From positions 1-46,848 of the forward strand of contig JAHDKO010000047.1 in NCBI GenBank assembly GCA_018436855.1: a stretch of 46,848 nucleotides of DNA, given 5' to 3'. The translations under genes were made by a program, and so were the position numbers. Below, one piece after another: positions 28,682 through 39,223 of the stretch (its first letter is position 1; each line of letters opens with the position of its first letter). The notes beneath the pieces were generated by a model. That model did no database searches and had not been told where the DNA came from. It saw only the letters and a list, made by a program, of their open reading frames with translations. The DNA comes from Deltaproteobacteria bacterium (GTDB taxonomy: Bacteria > Desulfobacterota > Desulfomonilia > UBA1062).

Positions 28682-28730
28682 TTGACAGTCTAGCGGGAAT
28701 TCACTACGGTAAAGTCATTGAATACAATGA
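28682..28730 (+). promoter_or_regulatory. Possible promoter and operator of the sensor kinase gene
   Basis: TTGACA at 28682-28687, a 17-bp spacer and TACGGT at 28705-28710 (weak -10). A 6+4+6 palindrome, TCATTG to CAATGA (28715-28730), lies at the expected transcription start. Kinase translation starts further right at 28764 or 28839. Confidence 0.4.
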
Positions 28731-28763
28731 TCTCGTGATGGGTCGTTTCTTCGCTTCTATTGC

Positions 28764-31280
28764 GTGGGACTTTTCCGGTGCCCGGCGGGAAGGGGCTGCA
28801 TCAGGTTCAGCTCCGCGGGTGCTGTTGCAGAAGCCCGGGTGAAAAAAGAGCTTCTGAAGGGGGATGAAATTCAGAGGCAAGAATCTTTTCATTCGAGCAA
28901 CGAAGAAAACACGAGACCATCGGCAGATGATCTTCTCAGGGCATTCGAAGCCCTGGGCGCAGGGGTGGTTTCCATCGACCGGGGTTGCGCTGTCATCTAT
29001 GCCGACGCCACGGCACAAACCTTCCTGAACGCAGACGCGGGCTCGCTCATCGGGCGGCTGCTTTACGACCTGGTTCCCGACGGGTTCGGGCGGCTGCTCC
29101 GGGAAAGGGCCGAGCCTGCCCTCCATGGCCGGACAGAGACCGGGTTCGAGGCATGGTGCCCTGCGCCCGTGGGGCGCCGGCTGCGCTGCCGGTGCCTGCC
29201 TTCATCCGATGGGGCGATGGTGGTCCTGGAGGATATCACTTGTCAGGACAAGGTGCTGGGAGCAGGCATAAGCCCGGCACGTCCGGCGTGCAAGGGCAGC
29301 CGGATACCGGAAGCACCGGGAGACCGGTATAAGGCCTTGTTCGATTCCATGCCCCAGGCCGTTCTGGAGTACGACGCTCAGGGCAGGCTCGTGGCGGCAA
29401 ACCGGGCGGCATCCGAGATCTCCGGGATTGATATGGAGGCGATGAGGGGATGCATCGCCGAAGAGGTGTTCGCCTCAGTTCCCAAGGTCTGCCGGGAAGA
29501 CGGGACCGCTCTCGATGCCGAGTCTCTGCCCACGATCACCTCGCTGGCTACGGGCAGAGAGGTGATGAACGTCGTCATGCAGATCGTTTTCCCGGGCAAG
29601 CAGGCATATCAGTGGATCCGTCACGACGCCATACCCTGGTTCAAATCCACGGACGGCAGGCCGGGTGGGGTGTTCGGCATATTCAGCGACATCACCGAGA
29701 TGAAGAACATTCAGGACGCCCTGTCCATGGTCAATGAAAACCTCGAGCGCATCGTCCAGGAGCAGACAGAAGAGCTCCGGAGTACCATCGGGGAGCTCGA
29801 AAAGCAGAAGGAGACCCTGAAGACCATATTCGACAGCATCCCCGCGATGCTCGTTTTCCATGACCCGTCCCGGCAGTCGAGCATGGCCAACCGTGCGTTC
29901 GAGCGGCTTACCGGATGGTCCCTGGCTGGCGACGGATTGGCGGGGCTCATGGTCGCCCTTTTCCCCGATCCGGGATGCCGGGAAGAGGTATGGGACTTCA
30001 TAACGGCGGCGAGCGGCATATGGAAGGAATTCGACATCACCACCCGTTCGGGCGAGTCGCTAACCAGCTCGTGGCTGAGTGTTCGCATCTCGGACGGCTC
30101 GCTGATCGGCGTGGGGGTCGATCAGAGGCTCTGCAGGCTCTGTACGCAGATGGGCAACGACCTGGCGAAGTTTGCAGCCGCGGTGGAGCAGTCGGAAGAG
30201 GGGATCGCCCTGATCAGCCCCGACGAGACGATGGAGTACATCAACCCGGCCTTTGAGGCCATTACCGGGTACACGCGCTCCGAGGTGATCGGCCGGAAGC
30301 TCTGCAGTTTTGCGGACTTTCCCGCCGATGGACGTCACGGCGAGCTCTTCGACTCCATCGCCTCCCGGCAGCGGGCCTGGAGCGGCAGGCAGAAGAGGAA
30401 AAACGGCGAGCTCTTCGATGCCAGCATCAGCATCACCCCGATACGCGACCATGCCGGCCGTGTCGTGAACTATGTGTCGATCATGCGGGACATCACCCGG
30501 GAGACAGTGGCACAGCGGCAACTCCAGCACGCCCGCAAGATGGAGGCCCTGGGCAACCTGGCCGGAGGCATCGCCCATGATCTCAAGAACATCTTCTCCC
30601 CGATCCTGCTCGATACCGAAACCCTGATGCAGGACATGGGTGTCCAGCATCCCTTCTATCCCGTGCTCGATGAAATCCACAAGGCGACCACCCTGGGGAT
30701 AGACCTGGTGAAGCAGATCCATACCTTCAGCCATAGCACGCCCCGCGAGAAGACGCCCCTGGATCTGTATCCCCTGGTCAGGCAGTTCCTGTCGTTTCTC
30801 AGGTCGATCGTGTCGCCCATGGTCGACATCAATCACCATCTGTGCCCGAAGGGGGCCATGGTCATGGCTGACGCCACGCAGATTCAGCAGGTGCTCATGA
30901 ACCTTGGCATCAATGCCAGGCATGCCATGCGCAGAAAGGGCGGTCTGCTGACCGTGGGGCTCGCCAAGGTTGACCTGGATGAAAAGGCCGCTGCCGGGAT
31001 AAGCCCCGGTCTGGCTCCCGGACCTTATGTGGAAATAACGGTGGAGGACACGGGCGAGGGCATGGACACCAGGATCGTCGACCGCATTTTCGAGCCGTTT
31101 TTCACCACCAAAAAGCCGGGAGAGGGTTCGGGCATGGGTCTGGCAGTGGTGCACGGCATTGTCAGCGACCACAAAGGGTCGATTACGGTCAGGACCAGTC
31201 CAGGCGAAGGCTCGGCGTTCAGGGTGCTGCTGCCCCGGCTCCCGGAGAACGTCCTGGTGAGAAAGTCCGGCAAGGAATAG
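28764..31280 (+). CDS. PAS-domain sensor histidine kinase
   Basis: An 838-residue soluble protein with no membrane segment. About four PAS-like domains can be seen (roughly 55-150, 190-320, 350-440 and 470-590), with a coiled coil near 320-350. The kinase part has the H-box GGIAHDLKNIFSP (H605), N-box LMNLGINARHAM, VEDTGEGMD, FEPFFTTKKPGEGSGMGL. The end follows directly after the ATPase domain, so there is no receiver domain, and no response regulator gene is adjacent. The signal is unknown; PAS domains may bind small ligands or cofactors. The start is uncertain: GTG at 28764 or GTG at 28839, neither with a strong ribosome site. Confidence 0.9.
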   Translation: MGLFRCPAGRGCIRFSSAGAVAEARVKKELLKGDEIQRQESFHSSNEENTRPSADDLLRAFEALGAGVVSIDRGCAVIYADATAQTFLNADAGSLIGRLLYDLVPDGFGRLLRERAEPALHGRTETGFEAWCPAPVGRRLRCRCLPSSDGAMVVLEDITCQDKVLGAGISPARPACKGSRIPEAPGDRYKALFDSMPQAVLEYDAQGRLVAANRAASEISGIDMEAMRGCIAEEVFASVPKVCREDGTALDAESLPTITSLATGREVMNVVMQIVFPGKQAYQWIRHDAIPWFKSTDGRPGGVFGIFSDITEMKNIQDALSMVNENLERIVQEQTEELRSTIGELEKQKETLKTIFDSIPAMLVFHDPSRQSSMANRAFERLTGWSLAGDGLAGLMVALFPDPGCREEVWDFITAASGIWKEFDITTRSGESLTSSWLSVRISDGSLIGVGVDQRLCRLCTQMGNDLAKFAAAVEQSEEGIALISPDETMEYINPAFEAITGYTRSEVIGRKLCSFADFPADGRHGELFDSIASRQRAWSGRQKRKNGELFDASISITPIRDHAGRVVNYVSIMRDITRETVAQRQLQHARKMEALGNLAGGIAHDLKNIFSPILLDTETLMQDMGVQHPFYPVLDEIHKATTLGIDLVKQIHTFSHSTPREKTPLDLYPLVRQFLSFLRSIVSPMVDINHHLCPKGAMVMADATQIQQVLMNLGINARHAMRRKGGLLTVGLAKVDLDEKAAAGISPGLAPGPYVEITVEDTGEGMDTRIVDRIFEPFFTTKKPGEGSGMGLAVVHGIVSDHKGSITVRTSPGEGSAFRVLLPRLPENVLVRKSGKE

Positions 31281-31458
31281 GCGAAGGCGCGCTCCTGCCC
31301 GCAGGCGAGGTGTCCGGCAACAGAGGTGCCGGGATTACGGGGCTGCCCCCCTTGGCCGCCTGCAGGAAGCGGAATGTCCTGGGCGAAAAGACGCCGGAGA
31401 AGATCAGGGCACGGCGAGAAGGTTTGTCCGGAAAAACAACTGACGGAGAAAAAAGAAA

Positions 31459-31497
31459 CGGGGCCGTGCCCGGCGCCAACGCGCATGACCGGCCCCG
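31459..31497. repeat. Imperfect palindromic element, copy 1
   Basis: Arms CGGGGCC (31459-31465) and GGCCCCG (31491-31497) enclose a GC-rich loop with GGCGCC and CATGACC. It lies between the converging ends of the kinase and degP genes. A related element lies at 39979-40015. There is no T-tract. Confidence 0.5.
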
Positions 31498-31538
31498 CAT
31501 ATGAAAAGGGGTTGTCGTATGCCTGTTGCTTTTAGAAT

Positions 31539-33014
<1,476 letters not shown>

Positions 33015-33097
33015 GTATAAGCCTCCTGATGATATCTCGTTTTTCTCTATTACTTGCCAGGCACTGAGGCAAAACCAGTGCCATTTCCAACTCATTG

Positions 33098-33172
33098 ATA
33101 ATAGGCAGAATAGCTTATCCGGTCAAGGGGTTGCCTGTATACAGGTGTATGGTTAATTTACACATGTGTAAA
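33098..33172 (-). promoter_or_regulatory. Promoter of degP with two upstream palindromes
   Basis: On the minus strand, TTGACC (33121-33126), a 17-bp spacer and TATTAT (33098-33103) form a good sigma-70 type promoter. Upstream of the -35 box are two perfect palindromes: CCTGTATACAGG (33134-33145) and TTTACACATGTGTAAA (33157-33172), with centres 25 bp apart at about -48 and -73. They look like binding sites for a regulator, possibly an activator given the position. The rest of the gap (33173-33404) shows no gene. Confidence 0.7.
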
Positions 33173-33404
33173 CAAAGTATACAGGACAGGGAGGGTGGCG
33201 GTGGATCTTCCCGGGTCCGGTGAGGCCGGAGGAACGGCAATGGTGATATCCGCATGGCGATCGTTTCGATTCTGATGAGTTCGTGCGTGTTCCGGGAGGG
33301 ACCGGCCGGATGGCCCCCCCTTCGTGTCCGCTTCTCGGGGACTTCGAAGGGGGTCACATCCCCCGGCCTGGCCCTCCCGGGTGTTGCCGCCTTCAGGCGC
33401 GGAG

Positions 33405-35123
33405 TTACGATTTGTTCCTCATCTGCGCCGTCAGGGGATGATCCTCGGGCAGGTGGTCGGGTGCGTGCCTTTCTTTCAGGACGGTGTCGTTGCTCTCGAT
33501 GGGAACCACGTTGAGAGTGCCGGCAAACGATATCCAATGGGGCAGGTCGAGCTTCTTGCCATCGGGATGGTTCCAGGTCCGGTACCAGAAGATGTCGTTG
33601 ACCGACTTCCGGTTCTCCATGGCCTGCTGTTCCGCGATCATGGCATCCTGCTCGCGCTTGGCGCAGATGGAGATGATGGCCTGCATCTTGTCGCCCGGGC
33701 CCATGGCCGGCCTCAGTATGTCGGTGAACCCGATGCCCACGCCGCTCTTGAGCACCTCTTCGCTATCGAGGAGCTCTGCCGAGTGAATGGGGCCTGTCAT
33801 GCAGAAGGCGCCGTACTTCAGGTCGTCTCCCTCGGGGATGCCGGTGGTACCGTCGAGGTGGATGGAGTTGAGCCCGGCCTGGATCGCCTCTCCCACGGCG
33901 TGTTCGATCACGTCGATGGGCAGGCCCCGTTCCTGTGCCTGGTGCATATCGATGGCGGCAAATACGACCTTGTGCCCGTCTTCACGGGGCTTGAGAACCT
34001 TCTTGCCGAATTCTATGATCATCTCCGCGTTCTGCTTGTAGGTCTCGAAGTCCTGCGAGCTGAACCTTGGATCGGTCCTGTTTTTGTCGTATGCCTGGAT
34101 CACCTCTTCGCAGGCCTTGTCCATGCCCCGTTTCACCCGGTTTCGCATGAGGGCGAGCAGGGTCCGGCCCTTGGGCTGGGTGCCGTCCATGATCAGCAGT
34201 TTCACGGCCTTCTTTACGCCAAGACGGTCAAGGGGCTCGTTGAAGCTCTTCACGAAGTTGTCCATGACCTCGGGCGGGATCTCGAGGCTGAAGTCCGCAT
34301 TTCTGCGCTCGCTCTTGCGCTCGATGATCTTGGCGCCAGCCATCACGGCAATGCCGGGCGCAAAGGAGCCCCGGTCTTCGGGGTGTTTGAAGCCGAACTG
34401 GAGAATGCCCACGATCCTTCCCTCGGGATCCATGCCCTCAAGCATGACGAGCTGCCTGAGCCTCTCGTATCCCTCGCAGTTGGCTCCGTCGGTGAGCTCG
34501 CTCGACAGGGAGTATTTGATCACGTTCACCCCGATGCCGCCTCCCAGCACCGCGCACACGGCGCTCTTGATGTTCTGCTCGAAGGTGCCCATATCGAGGT
34601 TTTCCAGGCTGTAGATGCTGGGCGGGATAGGCTTGCGCCTCAGCGAGAGGATGTCCATGAACACGCCCTTGTACCCGGTGTTGATCAGGATCACCGTGGC
34701 GAATGCGTTTTCCGAGAAACGCTCGCCCGCCATCTTCATGCTCATGCCGTCGAAGGCATCGCGGCAGGCACTGTTGAACGTCCAGTCGAAGTACATACCC
34801 TGCCAGTGCTGGGAATAGGTCGCGCAGGTCGCCTTGAGCCCGCAGGCCAGCACCTGGCCGAGCTTGTACTTGTTGGGCACCTCGCTCACATCGAAGGGGG
34901 CGAAGTCCTTGCCGCTGTAGTGGCCGGAGCTCCAGACCTTCCGGATCGCCAGGTTCTCTTCAGGGGTGATGTTTGTCGGATAAAGGAGGTAGGGCACCTC
35001 GCTCGTGCCGGGATGAGCCTGGGGGAACCACTGTGAGCGGTGCACCTCGGGGCAACCCTCAACACCGATCTTTCTGCCGTTTGATTTGCCCAATGCTCCA
35101 CACAATTCCTGTCGTTTCTTCAT
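33405..35123 (-). CDS. Unrecognised conserved-looking 572-aa protein
   Basis: I do not recognise this family. The protein is soluble, with no signal peptide or membrane segment. It has the texture of an enzyme: Gly-rich turns (VLGGGIGVNVI, HLDGTTGIPEGDD, GVGIGFTDILRP) and several His and Cys residues (LACGLKATCATYSQHW, VFAAIDMHQAQERG). The start at 35123 has GGAGGA at good distance; the frame is open further upstream but unlikely to be translated. It has its own strong promoter and a leader of about 200 bases. It precedes degP on the same strand, but a 390-bp gap with a separate promoter divides them. Confidence 0.75.
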   Translation of the reverse strand: MKKRQELCGALGKSNGRKIGVEGCPEVHRSQWFPQAHPGTSEVPYLLYPTNITPEENLAIRKVWSSGHYSGKDFAPFDVSEVPNKYKLGQVLACGLKATCATYSQHWQGMYFDWTFNSACRDAFDGMSMKMAGERFSENAFATVILINTGYKGVFMDILSLRRKPIPPSIYSLENLDMGTFEQNIKSAVCAVLGGGIGVNVIKYSLSSELTDGANCEGYERLRQLVMLEGMDPEGRIVGILQFGFKHPEDRGSFAPGIAVMAGAKIIERKSERRNADFSLEIPPEVMDNFVKSFNEPLDRLGVKKAVKLLIMDGTQPKGRTLLALMRNRVKRGMDKACEEVIQAYDKNRTDPRFSSQDFETYKQNAEMIIEFGKKVLKPREDGHKVVFAAIDMHQAQERGLPIDVIEHAVGEAIQAGLNSIHLDGTTGIPEGDDLKYGAFCMTGPIHSAELLDSEEVLKSGVGIGFTDILRPAMGPGDKMQAIISICAKREQDAMIAEQQAMENRKSVNDIFWYRTWNHPDGKKLDLPHWISFAGTLNVVPIESNDTVLKERHAPDHLPEDHPLTAQMRNKS

Positions 35124-35333
35124 GCATATTCCTCCAAGAAGCATAGTTGGTGTGTCTTGATGTACAAGACAGGATAAAGCCGTGCGTTTTTCACGCGGTA
35201 TTGGCTGCAACGCTGACCTGCCCCGGTAACGGTCACGCAGGGGAAGTGAATGCCCCCGGGCTTGAGAAAGCGAACCCGCAGGCGCCGATTTCCCCCGCCC
35301 CGCACGTCCAGGACTGGTAGACGGATGTGCCCT

Positions 35334-35362
35334 CATATAGCCGACAGGGCCGGCAGTGTCAA
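35334..35362 (-). promoter_or_regulatory. Strong promoter of the 572-aa protein gene, with long leader
   Basis: On the minus strand, a perfect TTGACA (35357-35362), a 17-bp spacer and TATATG (35334-35339). Transcription should start near 35327, giving about 204 bases of GC-rich leader before the ATG. The leader contains a short GCGT/ACGC hairpin. I could not match it to a known riboswitch. The remaining gap to 35522 is AT-rich with no gene. Confidence 0.65.
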
Positions 35363-35522
35363 TCTAAAATACACAATATAAAATGTACTGATGATGAGTG
35401 AACATAAGATGCTATTTAAACGAGTAAAATATAATTTAACGAGGGGTCGGTAATTACACATGAAACAGCTCTGTGCATCATGCTTTGTGGCTGTTGCACC
35501 CTGTCCGGCAGGGCGCATCCCG

Positions 35523-36584
35523 CTACCGCCGGTTTCCGGCCGCGGCGTATGATTCCTTCAGGCTCGCCTCGCTGGTAACCCTGCACCTGCCGTTTGTCTT
35601 GGAGAGGTACAGGGCCTCGTCGGCCCGGTGTATGAGCGAATCCAGCGATTCTCCCGGACGATATTCCGACACGCCCAGCGAGATGAATACCTGCCCGATG
35701 GTCTGGCCGGTGTCTTTGCGCTTCCAGTTCATGTTCTTGAAATATGCACAGATGTGATCCGCCAGAATCGCGGCCCCGTTGAGCGGCGTGTCCGGAAGCA
35801 GAACAATGAACTCCTCGCCCCCGAACCGCACCACCATGTCTCTGCCCTTCACGCACTCCGTGATCATGGACGCCGCTATCTTGAGCACCCGGTCGCCCAC
35901 GATGTGGCCGTGGGTATCGTTTATCCGCTTGAAATGATCGATGTCGATGATGATCAGGGAAAGGGGCGCATGGTCACGGATGGCCCGCTCGGACTCCTGC
36001 CCGAACTCCCTGGTGAGGTATCGCCGGTTTTTCAGGCCGGTGAGCATGTCGGTGTCGGCCTCTTCCTTGATCTTGTCCAGATCCTTGCGGAGGCTTTCGA
36101 TCTCACGGGTGGACAAAACGATGCGCTTTTTGAGCATCCGGCCCGAACGTCTGATGACCCTGCTCTCCGACAGGATATCTTCGACGATGGCCTGCACGCT
36201 CTCAGTATCGAGGTCTTCCTTGAGCCGCTGGGAGTAGATCTGGATCATGGTGGTGAAACGGGTCATCCGGCTGCCGGAGTCGGTGATGTGGCTGAGCAGG
36301 GTGTCCAGCACGGCCCGCAGCTCTTGGCGTATCTTCTGGATGATGATCTTGTGCTCGCTGGCGATGTATTTCTCATACAGGGTCCTGTTGAGCTCCGGCG
36401 TGATAGATCTGGACTGGGAGAGCGCCCAGTCGATGACGAGCCTGAGCTGCTCGTTCCTGCCCGATACATACTCGTACCACACCGAGTAGTTGGCCGGATC
36501 CACCGGGATCTGGTACCTGCCCATGTGATCAAGGGCAAGGCGAAGGTATTCGCTCGATTTTTCGAGACTGTCCGAGTACTGCAT
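35523..36584 (-). CDS. Diguanylate cyclase (GGDEF domain)
   Basis: A 353-residue protein that should make cyclic di-GMP from two GTP. The GGDEF domain occupies about 175-345, with DTDMLTGLKNRRYL at its start, DIDHFKRIND, and the active-site GGEEF at 255-259. The usual product-inhibition site RxxD is KGRD here (246-249), so feedback binding may be weak. The N-terminal 170 residues are helical without a known sensor domain, ending in a coiled coil (LSTREIESLRKDLDKIKEEAD) that would align the dimer. There is no membrane segment. AGGAGG seven bases upstream sets the start at 36584 rather than the ATG at 36611. Confidence 0.92.
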   Translation of the reverse strand: MQYSDSLEKSSEYLRLALDHMGRYQIPVDPANYSVWYEYVSGRNEQLRLVIDWALSQSRSITPELNRTLYEKYIASEHKIIIQKIRQELRAVLDTLLSHITDSGSRMTRFTTMIQIYSQRLKEDLDTESVQAIVEDILSESRVIRRSGRMLKKRIVLSTREIESLRKDLDKIKEEADTDMLTGLKNRRYLTREFGQESERAIRDHAPLSLIIIDIDHFKRINDTHGHIVGDRVLKIAASMITECVKGRDMVVRFGGEEFIVLLPDTPLNGAAILADHICAYFKNMNWKRKDTGQTIGQVFISLGVSEYRPGESLDSLIHRADEALYLSKTNGRCRVTSEASLKESYAAAGNRR

Positions 36585-37096
36585 GTATCCCCTCCTCATT
36601 TCATCTTTCATGATGCGAAAACGATTGCAGAGCTATCGACACACTCAAAGGGAATCTTGACTGGTTTTTTCATTATTGCACAGCGGGTATCGCCTATCGG
36701 GGCCGGTCGACCTCATGGAAGGGGCTGCAGCTTGCCCCGGAACTTGACGGGATGGCACCCGGTTCCTTCAACGTCTTGTTTATACTTGACATGCATCATC
36801 CATTGTTACTAGACTGCCAAGTATCCATTGAAAGGATGCGCCGGGAGTGAACAGGGCATGCCGCACAATGGCGCACGCGAAAACGGCATCAGAGGAAGTG
36901 TTCGGAAACAGGCCTGAAAAAATGATGATGGGAAAAGGCCTGTCTCAAACGTGATCACATCGAGAGGAGCGCGTGAAACAATGCATATCCACGAAAATCC
37001 GCGTCCGGGACCCATATTGTCGTCATAGCCGATCCGGACACAGGGACTGCCGGTAACAAGAGAAAGCCACCTCCTCCCGGGCAACCCGCCGAAGGT
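36585..37096. other. Gap between divergent genes, no gene recognised
   Basis: About 510 bases with no supported gene. It should hold the promoter for the diguanylate cyclase. A TTGACA is seen on the plus strand near 36788, without a good -10 partner. Short frames are present but show no family resemblance. Confidence 0.4.
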
Positions 37097-37124
37097 TTGT
37101 CTGAGGAAAAGGTCGGCTTATAAT
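37097..37124 (+). promoter_or_regulatory. Promoter of the cyclopropane fatty acid synthase gene
   Basis: TTGTCT (37097-37102), a 16-bp spacer and a perfect TATAAT (37119-37124). Transcription would start near 37131, about 68 bases before the ATG. Confidence 0.6.
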
Positions 37125-37198
37125 TTAAGTCATACTCTCCTTTGATGTCCAAAAAGACAGCATCATCCCAAAAAGCAACTACGATCACAGGAGATATC

Positions 37199-38317
37199 AT
37201 GGCAAACGACAAATTGCGGAACAGGGCCGAACAACTGTTTCACGAGGCTGATGTCGCCATCGGCGGGAACCGCCCCTGGGATATCCGGATTCATAACGAT
37301 GATCTGTATGAACGGGTCTTAAGCGGGGGGTCTCTCGCCTTCGGAGAGTCCTACATGGACGGGTGGTGGGACTGTGAGCGTCTGGACGAGTTTTTTTACA
37401 GGATTTTCACCGCCGGTCTCAACACCCGGGTCATGACGATCGTGGACCTGGTTCACTTACTGAAGAGCCGGATCGTGAACGTTCAGAAGAAATCGAGGGC
37501 CTATGAGATCGGAGAGCGCCACTACGACATCGGCAACGATCTCTACGAGACAATGCTCGACAGGCGCATGATCTACAGTTGCGGGTACTGGAAAGACGCA
37601 CAGGGCCTGGATGAGGCTCAGGAGGCCAAGCTCAATCTCGTCTGCCGCAAGCTCGGCCTGGGCCCCGGCATGCGCGTGCTCGACATCGGATGCGGGTGGG
37701 GAGGTATGGCGAAATTCGCTGCCGAGCACTACGGTGTCGAGGCCGTGGGTATCACGGTCTCCCGCGAGCAGGCCGAGTATGCCCGGAACCTGTGCGACAG
37801 GCTGCCCGTGGAAATCCGCCTGCAGGACTACCGCGATCTGAATGAATCATTCGACCGGGTGATCTCGATCGGCATGTTCGAGCATGTAGGGTACAAGAAC
37901 TATCGATCCTTCATGAAGGTGGTCAGACACTCTCTGAAACCCGGCGGGCTCTTCCTGCTCCAGACGATCGGGAGAAACAGCCCGGTCAGGAGCGGAGACC
38001 CCTGGATCGAACGCTATATCTTCCCCAACTCGATGCTTCCGTGTATCAGCCAGATCTCCCGGGCCTTCGAGGGTCTGTTCGTCCTGGAGGACCTGCACAA
38101 TTTCAGCGCGGATTACGACAAGACCCTGATGCAGTGGTTCAACCGGTTCCAGATGAGCTGGGATGTCCTGAAAGAACGCTACGAAGAGCGGTTCCGCCGC
38201 ATGTGGAGCTACTATCTCATGGCGTCTGCAGGCGGTTTCCGGGCGCGGAAAAATCAGTTGTGGCAGTTCGTGCTCTCTCCGGAAGGGTTGGAGGGAGGAT
38301 ACGAGTCGCTGCGCTGA
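37199..38317 (+). CDS. cfa: Cyclopropane-fatty-acyl-phospholipid synthase
   Basis: A 372-residue enzyme that adds a methylene group from S-adenosylmethionine to unsaturated acyl chains in membrane phospholipids. ERHYDIGNDLYETMLD (106-121) and MIYSCGYW (C128) are family hallmarks. The SAM-binding loop is VLDIGCGWGG (160-169), followed by VISIGMFEHVGYKNY and DLHNFSADYDKTLMQW. Length is normal. The ATG at 37199 has AGGAG at good distance; the frame is open 19 codons upstream (TTG at 37142) but that start has no site. The gene converges with the DMT transporter gene. Confidence 0.95.
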   Translation: MANDKLRNRAEQLFHEADVAIGGNRPWDIRIHNDDLYERVLSGGSLAFGESYMDGWWDCERLDEFFYRIFTAGLNTRVMTIVDLVHLLKSRIVNVQKKSRAYEIGERHYDIGNDLYETMLDRRMIYSCGYWKDAQGLDEAQEAKLNLVCRKLGLGPGMRVLDIGCGWGGMAKFAAEHYGVEAVGITVSREQAEYARNLCDRLPVEIRLQDYRDLNESFDRVISIGMFEHVGYKNYRSFMKVVRHSLKPGGLFLLQTIGRNSPVRSGDPWIERYIFPNSMLPCISQISRAFEGLFVLEDLHNFSADYDKTLMQWFNRFQMSWDVLKERYEERFRRMWSYYLMASAGGFRARKNQLWQFVLSPEGLEGGYESLR

Positions 38318-38347
38318 AAGAGAAGTGCAGGTACGGCTTCGCCTGAG

Positions 38348-39214
38348 CTACCCGTACCACCCGATGAGCAGCACCCCGGCCACCATGATCACCGCGCCGG
38401 TGAGGCGCTCGGTGATCTTTGTCTCATGGAAGAGCCATGCGCCGTAGAGCACGCCGAAGAGCAGGCTCGTACGCTTGACCGCGATCATATAGGCAGCCTC
38501 AACCAGAGAGATGGCGAGCATGTGCGAGATGACCATCATGGCCATGAACGCGCCCACCATCAGGCCTGCCTTGGGGTTTCTGAGCAGGTTCTCCGCCCGG
38601 GCGTTTTTCACCAGGGGCAGAAGCGAAAGCATCAGCAGGGTGAGAACCACGTAGTAACTCACCCCGAAGAAATAGGGGTTTGAGTGCAGCACCGCGAGCT
38701 TGCCCAGGGTGGAGGTGATTGAGTAGATGAATGAAACCAGCAGCATGAGCACGGAGCCGGGTTCGCGGAATATGGCCCTGAACGGCTCCAGAACCCCGGT
38801 CCTGGCCTGGGAGAGGTTGAGGGAATAGGCGCCTGCAACGATGCAGAGGATGCCTGCAACGCCGAACGGAGTCACGGTCTCGCCCAGGATGAGCCGTCCG
38901 GTGAGGATGATGAAGACCGGGGTAAAGGCCAGAAAGGGAAGGGTGAGCGAGAGCGGAGAAATCTTGATGGCCCGCATGTAGCAGAGAAAGGCGAGAACCT
39001 CCAGCGGAAGTGCTGCCCCGAAGGCCAGGAAAAAGGTGCGGTCGAGGCTGGGCCAGGGAATGAAGAAAAGCGCGATCACCAGCCAGGGCAGGGTGTAGGT
39101 GAGCCGGGTGATGCCCATCTCGTAGGCGCTCAGGCGGCTGAAATGCTTCTTTGTCAGGGCGTCGGCGGTCGCCAGGCTGAAGGCGGCCAGGATCGCGAGG
39201 AAGAGCCAGTCCAC
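38348..39214 (-). CDS. DMT-superfamily (EamA) transporter
   Basis: A 288-residue protein with about ten membrane segments in two EamA halves. Examples are WLFLAILAAFSLATADALT, LPFLAFTPVFIILTGRLILGE, and LTGAVIMVAGVLLIGWYG. The substrate cannot be told from the sequence; relatives export metabolites such as amino acids. The start is GTG at 39214, ten bases after the stop of the hotdog-like gene, so the two are probably in one operon and translated in a coupled way. Confidence 0.9.
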   Translation of the reverse strand: MDWLFLAILAAFSLATADALTKKHFSRLSAYEMGITRLTYTLPWLVIALFFIPWPSLDRTFFLAFGAALPLEVLAFLCYMRAIKISPLSLTLPFLAFTPVFIILTGRLILGETVTPFGVAGILCIVAGAYSLNLSQARTGVLEPFRAIFREPGSVLMLLVSFIYSITSTLGKLAVLHSNPYFFGVSYYVVLTLLMLSLLPLVKNARAENLLRNPKAGLMVGAFMAMMVISHMLAISLVEAAYMIAVKRTSLLFGVLYGAWLFHETKITERLTGAVIMVAGVLLIGWYG

Positions 39215-39223
39215 CTTAAGGCC

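Noticed and set aside
35124..35327. Known riboswitch in the long leader
   Set aside because: I compared it by eye with cobalamin and cyclic di-GMP types and found no convincing match.
38330..38358. Inverted repeat GGTACGG/CCGTACC between converging genes as a terminator
   Set aside because: The loop is long, there is no T-tract, and one arm lies within the transporter gene.
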